From Sipunculus nudus (Eukaryota; Annelida; Sipuncula; Golfingiida; Sipunculidae): a DNA stretch of 64,000 nt. Where the stretch lies: contig CM049309.1 in the NCBI GenBank assembly GCA_026874595.1, positions 55,526,079 through 55,590,078 on the forward strand, read 5' to 3'. Made by a program: the position numbers and the translations under genes. Positions 54,655 to 64,000 of the stretch are shown here, piece by piece. Under the pieces are notes generated by a model. That model was not told the origin of the DNA, did no database searches, and saw only the letters and a program-made list of their open reading frames with translations. Within the stretch, counting starts at the first letter, position 1. Each line of letters starts with the position of its first letter.

Positions 54655-54865
54655 CTTCTGGGGTAGAGCACAGGACTCAAAGCCGGGAGATCTTAATTCG
54701 AAACTCAGCCGAGGCGGTGAGATTTTTCACGGTCGACCCCACCCATGCAGTGTGAGCGCTCTGTAGGCTTAATGGGAAGGCCGTGCCCAACGGCCGTGTT
54801 TCACTAAAAACGAGAGCCCTTAAGGGGGGTTCCTCGTTCGTTTGACCCAGCAGTAGGGACGAAAA
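54655..54865 (+). mobile_element. tRNA-derived SINE, copy 2
   Basis: GGGTAGAGCACAGG resembles an A box, and AATTCGAAACTC, about 40 bases on, resembles a B box (GGTTCGANTCC). A shared non-tRNA body follows, ending TTTGACCCAGCAG. SINE type not identified. Confidence 0.6.
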
Positions 54866-54869
54866 ATCT

Positions 54870-55433
54870 ATTCATTATATATTATTCAAGATTTTTTTTT
54901 TACATTTCCCCGAACACACACACACATTCACACACACACACATATTATGTATTGTATGTATTTATATATTTCTTTATTCAATATCTTATTTACCTTACAT
55001 TGAAATTTTATCTTACCCATTGTCCACTGTACTCATAATATAAGAAAAAATGCAGAGAGCGAGCTTTTTTTAATTATCAATTGATACACGATGTGTGGGA
55101 TTGTGCAGAAATTAAAAAAAAACATATTGAAATGGTGCATATAACAAGTAAGAGGCTACAAATAGAAGATTAAATTTAATTATATAAGCCAAATTACAGA
55201 TGTCCTTTTCCTCCTATGCAAAAAAAGTACACAGAAAGAGGAGCGTAGATTTAATTGAACGTTTTTTTTTTGTGTAGCCTAACGGCTCCGAGTATACATA
55301 ATACACGCAGACACCTTGGCGCTTTAAGACATATAAAATCTCTCAACCTCATTTTTTTGCCTATATGCTTTTATTGCTTATATAAAATAATAATTATGTT
55401 CACAATGCTGACACGTGTCTCACAGCTACACCT

Positions 55434-55486
<53 letters not shown>

Positions 55487-55952
55487 GTATTGTATTTAAC
55501 TTATATTATTTTATAATATTTTTCATTTTATTTATCGTATATCAACGTCTTACCGTGCTTATGGGGTACTTGCTTTATAATTATAATAAAATTATAAAAA
55601 TTATTGGTTTCTTCTTTTATTTAAATATAAAATACAAGTTTATCATAAAAAAGCAAGATTTATATATATTTATCTTCGTATAATACATAAAACGAAAAAT
55701 AAAAATAGTCAATTTTCACACGTATAATTTTTTTTAAAGAATAGTCCATAGTTAACTAGGAATTAAATTCAAGGTCTGATCGAGCAACGCCCCATGAGGA
55801 TGCAAATATTTTCGTCGTTTTTAACAAAGCCTCATGGTCTTCAGGTACATTTCCAGACTAATCGTTAGCATTTTTAGTGTACTTTCTAACAACACCAAAC
55901 ATGAGCGAGAAAAGTTCCGTTTCAACTCAGCATAATAGTAAATAAAAGGTAA

Positions 55953-56002
<50 letters not shown>

Positions 56003-57837
56003 TATATAATTATATATATATATATATAAATATTTATATATACATATATATATATACATACACATGTATTCACAAACACATACATTAACTTATGTATATT
56101 TAACCTAATATCTATAGACTATCAAAAGTGTATATAAAAATGAAATTGAATAACTCATTGTGAGTTGGAGCAAACAAAATTATATAAAAAAGGACCCACT
56201 TGATGAGGAGAGTAAACTGCCACGAGCCCTGCAAGCGACAACCTTCGCACAGGGTGTAGGCCTACATCTATTGAAACAATGATAGGACCCCGCAGGCAAT
56301 GTTTACCTGACACTGAACTTCAGCGCCCTTGACTGACATAGACCGAGTTTGCTGGGACAACCGCTGTATACATCCATGGCGGACCACATGTAGGTATATC
56401 AGTCAATATTTCGGAATTTAAATTTTACAATGAAAAAAAAACTACTAGATGGCTTTTTATTTCAGAAGTAATTTTCTGTTTGAATTAAATAAATCTGACC
56501 AATATGAGCAAAGTTTTTTTCTGTTGCATGTATAGAGCCAAATCTGATCCAGTTTTCCAGGAAAACCTGTGACAACAGGCCAATGCTGGCAGGGTATCTG
56601 GGCAGTGTGGTGGCTAATTCGTCATACATAACTGTCATTAGTGTCTTGATCAAGAAATGACCATAGTCATGGTTTATTCTTGTTAAATTTTGTATCGATA
56701 TAATATTAGAAACAATTACTTGGTCTTATAGTTATATCAGTTATAGAATAAATGGTTCGCCATGTTACTGTCATATAGTTACACATTAGTTAAATGATAA
56801 TAGTTATAAATAAATATTAAAAATAAATGAAAACACAAAATTATATTCATATAACATATTAAACAAATAGTTATAAAGTTATAAATATATATTAAAAATA
56901 CATGAAAACACAAAATTATATGCATATAACATATTAAACAAATTATTGAAGTGTCATAACAAACATTTAAAAATAATAGTTAAATAGATATAAATAAAAG
57001 AGATTTTAATCATAAATAATAATAAAAAGAAAATAATGATTAAATCAATATATTGTGTTGTTTAGCTATATTCGCTCAATTAATGTAAAATAGTAATACA
57101 AAAGCCATCTATATCAAATATATTAATTTTACACTTTCATTTTAAAATTTATACTAATAAAAAAAAATAAACACAAAGATCCCGTGACCAAGCTACCGGT
57201 TTCAGTTCTAATTATAGTAACAAGGGAATTTCCCATGTGGCACAAGAACCCGGCCGCCATGTCAACTCAGAATCGCGCATTCACCATACACGTGCTTAAA
57301 CCCGACGGCACGTGCTAATGTTTGTATATAAGCCTATGTACATCGCCGCGTCACTAATATCACCCCTCAATGTAGTTCCCCGGGTTTTACAACAATAGAT
57401 AAACAAACAGACAATCATATTCTTTACAACTTTTATATTTGAAATGAATGTTGTTAATGTATATTTACTCTAATGACATAATAACTGTAATTTTCAAATG
57501 CCAGGCGATATGGCTTCGTGTTCGGCTGGATAGTGTGCCGGGCGCACGAATGTTTACGTGAGATCTATCCTTGAACTTCATAGACAGGTCGCGTGTGTGA
57601 AGAATGGCTTGGCGACTGAAAGTCTGAATCAATTTGTGAGCAAAAAATGTGGAAATTCAGACGACGTGTGTATATATCAACTGTAAGGCGACGGACGTTG
57701 CATTCATGTGCGGCCTTTGTAAGTTTTTATTATTATATTTAGGTGTGTGTATGTTTATGTCCATGGTTGTTAATGTCATTGTTCTCCATGATTCAGTCTT
57801 GCGGTTGAATACAATTATTTACAAGTGTTAAGTTGGT
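54870..57837. other. Intergenic, AT-rich
   Basis: (TA)n tracts at 55440 and 55957, a CA run near 54915-54941, and a local duplicate at 56795-56945 (ACATGAAAACACAAAATTATA twice, differing slightly). No gene seen. Confidence 0.5.
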
Positions 57838-60800
57838 CGACTCAGTCACGGCAATGAACCAGGCACCGGGTTCACGGTTCATTTTTTCGGACAATGCTCC
57901 GAGAAAGCGCCACGACGTCTGCTATTTATAAAGGCCAAAAAGGGAATTCCCAAAAAGATCACCTGTCAATCAAAAGCCGTCAAGGCTCTGAGAGGTGGAG
58001 TTTCTGTCTGGTGCAGACGGAAAGGTCCCAAGGTGCCTCGTTTTCGGGCTTCAACCAATAAAAGTACGACGTCAATGAACGTGAAAAATGGTGTTTTGAA
58101 TAAGGAACTGGGCTGCACAACACTCTTCTACGGCAAAATCGTATATAATCTGTATTTCATTGTTAAGCACACTAAAAAGCCCCGTCTCATCTGATGTACA
58201 ACGCACAGTTTTTTCCGCGATTCCGCCCACTGAAGTACAACATTGCAATGAAGATAAATTTTGAAAAATGGTCGTTTTGAATAAGGAACTGGGCTGTACA
58301 ACACCCTTCGACGGTAAAATCATATATAAACTATACATCATTGTAGAGCACCTTTAACATGCCAACGAATAAACCCCGTCTGGTCAGGTGTGCAACGCAC
58401 CGTTTTTGCGTTACCGCCAACTAACGTACTAAAAACCCTGAAAATTTGCCTTTTTGAATGAGGAACTGTGCTGTACAACACCCTTCCATAGTTAAATCAT
58501 ATAGAAACTGATCAAGTGTACAACGCACCGTTTTTTGCGCTACCGCCTACTAAAGTATAGTCATGGAGAGAAATCTTGAAAAATGGCGTTTTGAATGAGG
58601 AATTAACTGGGAACACCTTTCGACGGCAAAATCATTTCTCTTTTCCCCATCTCTCTCTTGTACGCTGTCTCTATTCCTCTTTCTGTCTCTCTCACATACA
58701 CGCAAACACATACATTTATCAGTCCCAACAAAAGTTAACTAGAACTGCATATTAGTTAATTATTTGTTAAAATTTTATACGTTTCATTCTTCTTTCGCAC
58801 TTTCTTCCCCCAATAATCTCCCTTTCTCCTACCGCTCTCGTTATGATTTGTCTCTAGCTCTAGCAAGTCTCTAACGATATTTGAAAACAAAATTAATTTT
58901 TTATACACTTTGTGTATATATTTATGTAGATTTTCCTACTCTCTCACACGCATATGCGCATAAACAGCAACAATCTAAATACTAATCAATGGATGGTATA
59001 ATCATATGAACCAACGGCAGTAAAACAATACGCAGAATAATCTTAAACATATGATATTTCGTATAGAGTCACAAAAAATTGCAAATGGTCAAATATAATT
59101 TTTTGAATAAATATAAAATGTTCCTTCCTTCTTTGTGTCTTTACAAAGTTAAATACGGTATTTTTACTGAGTCCTGCCATGTTTAACAGGTATATTCCTC
59201 TGCACTGGTTGCCTAGGTAGTATTGTTGTTAAAACCTTTTGTTTAAATTAATAACATCGTTTAAAATCATACCAGACCACATACATATCTATAATATACA
59301 ACTGGTTTTATATGTAGTTGAATATGTTTTGAAGATTTATCTCTTTGCCTTCTTTGTAAACATTTGAACATTTATAAATAAATAACCAATTAAAAATAGT
59401 TAATCTAAGCACGATGTATAGGAGCATGCTACTCTTCAATGGGCTCATCTATGAGAAAATATCTATGAAATCAAACTTTGAAAATATCTAAAGGCTTTTT
59501 GTTTGATCAGCAACAATGCTGAAAAAAATTCAAAAGGAATAGAAATGATGATAAATATTCATAAAACCGTGTAGTAATCATACCATCAATCTCCCTGAAT
59601 GCAAAATGAGTAAATAATATGCCGAATGGCGCAGCTTTAATTTTCTGTAGTTTTTCAGCATTTTTTCTAACTGTGCGGTATTTCCTGATAGCTTTCCTGT
59701 AAATTTTAACAGGTAATATTCAAGAGGATCATCGTGTACAGGTCGACGACAAAACAAAATTAAAGATAACAGAATCGTCTTTCTGCATTCTAGTGCATGC
59801 ACAATATTTGAAAACCACCCTGGCCTGGTTTTGCTAAGCAAAACAATTCCCTAATATGCTGTTTTCCAGCGTAATATGTAATGATGATATTACTTTTTAA
59901 TGCAGGTATGATATGAATTAGCCACACGAATTTTACGAAGCAAAAGGGGGAAAAAACATTTGTGACATTCTTGGAATCAAAACAGAACTTGGACTTCGAT
60001 AATTCATAATTCAAAACAAATGTACTCCCATACAGTTTAGAAAATTAATTGGTCTTAAGTATACGTACGTAATCAGAAAGGTACTTGGATAAAGATGCAT
60101 GCATTAACTACATGTGCGTGTATTCAAACGACTATCTGATACCCCTTCAGGCCCCCCCCCCCCCCCACAAACACACACAATCATCACGTTTTCCTTTGTT
60201 CATAAAAAGTAACAGTATACTGCTTCAGTAATATGGGATCACCTGATCATTTGGTTGAAAAAAAAAAGATTGCTCTGAATAGGACGATTTCCCAAGTGAC
60301 ACAAGAATCACCCTGTCTCACAATTGTACATAATCCCAATTAAATATATATTTTATGGTAATTCAGATTATTTGGACGACACCGTAAACCTCTACAAAGT
60401 TTCACCAGCATGCGTTCATTTTTCAGTTTATAACAAAGCAGACCGACCAATCAACGCGAAACATAAAACCTCAGTTGAGGAGGCATAAAATATGAAAAGA
60501 TCCAAATGGGTTGTATTCGCTTTTGCCGTCGAATGGTGTTGTGCAAACCAGAACCTTATTCAAAACGACCACTTTTCAAGATTGATTATCTACATTGATG
60601 TATCGTAATTGGTGGGCGGTACCGCAAAAACAGTGCGTTGTACACCTGATCGAACGGGGTTTTATATGTAGCATTTTAAATTTGCTTTCCATTGAAATAC
60701 ATTATATATGGTTTTGCCGTCGAAGAGTGTTGTGCAGCCCAGTTCCTTATTCAAACTACCAATCTTCCATGTTTATTGACGTCGTACTTTTATTGGTTGT

Positions 60801-61009
60801 AGCTCGAAAATGAGGCACCTTTTCGTCCACACCAGACAGTAACTCCACCTCTCAGAGCCTTGACGGTGTTGACTGACAGATGATCTTTGTGGAATTCACT
60901 TTTTGGCCTTTATAAATAGCAGAGGTCGTGGCGCTTTCTCGGAGCATTGTCCCTGAAAAAAGGAACTGTGAACCCGGTACCATGCAGGTTCATTGACGTG
61001 ACTCAGTCG
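57838..61009. mobile_element. Foldback-like element with long inverted ends
   Basis: Left 57838-58120 and right ~60500-61009 are inverted copies. Shared features from outside in: CGACTCAGTCACG/CGTGACTCAGTCG, CCGGGTTCAC, GGAGCATTGTCC, CTATTTATAAAGGCC, CTCTGAGAGGTGGAG, AACCAATAAAAGTACGACGTCAA. Inside lie degenerate units with GAATAAGGAACTGGGCTG and CAACGCACCGTTTTT (58080-58640) that recur inverted at 60500-60780. No coding region seen. Outer ends may extend slightly. Confidence 0.75.
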
Positions 61010-61607
61010 GGAGAGTACATCTTACATTCTTAGATTTTGTAAATTGTTGAATAGCTCCACTGCTTCATGTATGGGATTAGAGAGTTCGGTAAAACGTCAC
61101 TCAGACTAGAGGTTAATAACAGAATAATTAGATTTTGGTTAAAGATTGTGGCAGGTTGTGAGGAAAAGTTTTACTGAACCATCTACAAATTAATTGTTTG
61201 TTAAGGGGAGGCCAAATATGTACACATCTACTTGGCTAAAACACATCCAAAACACGCTTAACTGTCATGGTGTAGTGACCACGAACTCCAGTAAACGATT
61301 TATAGATGTTTATTTCGCCCCGGCTCGAGTACCAACTCACCAAAAATTTAAAGAATACCTGGGACATGAACTACGCGTATTCGCCCTGGCTCCATATAGA
61401 GACAAAAGAACATACAGCATTTAATTTGGTCTTATCCCTGCTCTACCATTTTTTATGAATACATTAATACCTTTATTCTGCCTGCAGATGTCGCCTTCAG
61501 CAATACACGCCTTAATACAAGAGTTTACGTGTTAATACCAATATTTGACTCCCTGTGTCGCCATAATCATTACAACCTCCCCCCCCCCCCTTGAAAAAAG
61601 AATGAAA

Positions 61608-62907
61608 GATTAAAGGCCGAGTTCTTGAACCATCCGGTTCACTTTTGTAATACTATAGGTCATGTGACTGTGAATGACCACACTAATCTAGGCCATTCTG
61701 CTGTGATAAAATTCAGATGCGAGGCTAAACACAATTTCTTGGGGATCATCTCCATACTTACCTGATAGTACCAGTCTTGTCAATTCTAGATTTGCATTTG
61801 GATACATGTCAAGTGGGATGTTGCCCTCTCAGTATGAGAGGTTCATTGAAGGGGCAGGGTGTGGTCAAATCGGCCATCGAAGCATGGCAAAAATGGTTGC
61901 CACATTTAGCCAAAGTGTAAAGGACAAGGCATCTGATTCCTGTTACACTGCAATACTTGAAGAGATTGGCAGCTATGAAGATCTTACAGATGGTCTTACA
62001 ATTATAACAGATGCTCGTCATGGGGGAGAAAGAATGCTAAGGATACTGATCTTGTCTGCATTGGCTATAAGACTCATAAAGTTCTCAGAAATGAACATAT
62101 CACAAAATCTGATGAGAGTACGACACAGAAACATGAACTAATTGGCACCAAGCGCCTGTATGAATATTTTGATCAAGCAAACATAGATATAGGTGTCCAT
62201 GCCCATGACAGCAGTGGGACAATTAACAAATACATCAGTGAGCAAAGAATATTTACAAACAATAAGAACGATACTTGGCATGCTGCACGTTTAGTGGAAA
62301 AAAGCAATGTCTATCGCTGAAAGGCCTAAGTACAAACATAATGTGACCTGGCACTGGCAGCTTAGTGACAAAGTGGGATCTGTCAGAACACATTTTCAAT
62401 GGGCCATGAGAAACTGTAACGGTGATGTCAGTGAACTTAGAAAAAATCTTGACAACATTGTAGATCACTATAAAAATGACAATGACGGCTGTCATCCTAC
62501 TTCCAGATGCAAAACAGATCAACATTATGAACCATCAAAAGTTGTCCTCACAAGATCAAAAGCAGTTAACCTGCTTTCTGCGGTAATTAAAAAATCAGTG
62601 GTTTACAGGAATGCTAGTTCTTATACAATGGCTCTTGACACTTTTTTATGTTGAAAACTTCAACAATGTGTTAAATATTTTTCATGATAAACGTATAGTC
62701 TTTAGAAACCTTTAATATGATATGAGATCTAATTTAGCAGTCTGTCATTGGAATGAAAATATGGAGAGACCTTACACCAGCACCTGGAACCCGCAGCAGG
62801 CAGAGGCCCCACGCAGGGCAACAGGAAAGAAAGCCCTCAAGCCAGCCACATTTACTTATAGAACAAACATTTGGAACCGATGGCAGTCAACATTTTTTTC
62901 ATCTTAG
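61608..62907 (+). pseudogene. Broken DDE-type transposase pseudogene
   Basis: Successive frames give one continuous protein: FCNTIGHVTVNDHTNLGHSA, MSSGMLPSQYERFIEGAG, ITDARHG, THKVL, HAHD, CHPTSRC, HYEPSKVV, RSNLAVCHWNEN. It recalls a multi-copy transposase-like protein of molluscs and fish; DARH at 62010-62021 could be a D(2)H motif. Breaks: frameshifts near 61738, 62022, 62300 and 62647, and a stop at 62713. Exact superfamily uncertain (Kolobok-like is one option). Confidence 0.65.
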
Positions 62908-64000
62908 TTTTGTTTTTTTAAGATATTTCTTTATTCATGGATATATCTTGACAATATCTTCATACTGATTCATTAATAAAATTTATCACCTGGAAATCAT
63001 TCTGGAATATATATCATTTATTATCAATTTAGGATAGATAGGAGTTTTAATAGCAATTACATTGTGGCGAGTACTACTATTCAGAACAGAGTGACTAATA
63101 AGACCATGCTGGCCTACTGTTTATATGGCCATGTGCTTCTGTTTATAATCATCAAGACTGCCAGCTGATTGGTCCCTCATGTACAATTGCACCTCCCCCG
63201 CCAAATTTGAATTTGGCCTGGCTTGGACATGAACATTTCATTTTTCTATTAAAACCATTTAAATTTAACTGAAATTGAAAGCACCTTTTAATTTTCAGCA
63301 CTATAAAGAAGTAGTGTGCCAAAATCCAGCCCAAATAAGTCCTTCATTCTCAGTTAAAACTCAAAATAAAGTGAGAGCCCAAGTGAACAGTTGCAGATAT
63401 TATGTGAAACTCCATGTTGCCCAGTAACGCCCCCTGGTATTTATAGTGGCACTCGGTCTTTAAAACAAACGTTATATAAACCAATAAATATTTTAGAGTA
63501 AACATCACTTCATTTAAGTCTACCGATTTCCAGCGGACAGGTTGTCCCTTTAACCTCGATAGAAATACACAAAATCTCATTCCTCACCAACCATATGGTG
63601 AACCATTTTAACAGGTTATGAGCCTAACTTTACTTCCTCAAATGTCGCGAGAGACATCAATTTCCGTTCCGTACAATACATTACATAAAACACATTAGAA
63701 AATTACTATCTTACCCAATCCGCTATGGTGTCTAGCATTATATAACAGGAATTGAACCTAAAACACATACCTCAACTATTAGGCCTACACAGTCGTACCA
63801 ACAAACCTCCGTCTAATGTTACACAACGAAAGGGTTTAATACGAGGCATATACAATAAATATCCTCACAGTTTAATAATAATATCTGTGATATACGAGTC
63901 CCAAAAGAACAAGACTCACTCATAGAAATTACCCCCCTAAAAGTAGACTATGAATAAAATTCAGTACACAGACATTATAATAAGAATAACCAGAAATCTA
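62908..64000. other. Intergenic, nothing recognised
   Basis: AT-rich DNA with no coding, RNA or transposon-end signal identified. Confidence 0.5.

Noticed and set aside
57900-58070. Histone-type promoter (CCAAT and TATA words)
   Set aside because: These words occur inside both inverted arms of the foldback element, and no histone coding sequence is near.
61194-61424. 76-residue open frame
   Set aside because: No recognisable motif, no splice or initiation context, and located between two decayed repeats.

Overview
The window looks like AT-rich animal nuclear DNA. It has one gene of about 36-40 kb split into many small exons with GT-AG introns, long (TA)n and homopolymer runs, MITE-type transposons, a tRNA-derived SINE and decayed transposase. 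A marine invertebrate, most likely a mollusc (bivalve), fits the repeat style and the invertebrate-like protein; this assignment is inference. No bacterial-type operon, rRNA, functional tRNA or CRISPR array was seen.

Layout. 1-10 kb: intergenic, simple repeats, dispersed repeats, a GGTTGA palindromic array and a ~22-bp tandem array. 10-14 kb: upstream region with a weak candidate first exon, a SINE and simple repeats. 14.19-50.05 kb (+): one ectonucleotide pyrophosphatase/phosphodiesterase (ENPP) gene. I placed 36 exons by splice sites, and all splice phases agree. 50.2-57.8 kb: intergenic, with a degenerate ~130-bp array and a second SINE. 57.84-61.01 kb: a foldback-like element with long inverted ends. 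61.6-62.9 kb: a frameshifted DDE transposase pseudogene. 62.9-64 kb: nothing recognised.

The main gene encodes a type II membrane protein of about 1,545 residues: short cytosolic tail, one transmembrane helix, then two complete ENPP modules in tandem. Each module has a zinc phosphodiesterase domain and a nuclease-like domain with a calcium loop. Every zinc ligand and the nucleophilic threonine are kept in both modules. Ordinary ENPP1/3 proteins have one module of ~850-900 residues in total and two somatomedin-B domains, which are missing here. Eight pairs of corresponding exons have identical lengths, so the second module arose by duplication of a whole intron-containing gene. The exon joining the modules looks like a fusion of an ancestral last exon with a linker exon.

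The introns hold decayed partial copies of neighbouring exons. The clearest is a series of five 'ghost' copies of a 3' splice site plus exon start ahead of the exon at 46877, the nearest at an exact 98-bp period and each still reading L-(S)-x-x-E from the splice position. The introns also carry several transposons built from dense arrays of short self-complementary motifs. These intron signals and the double-module enzyme are the most unusual features here.
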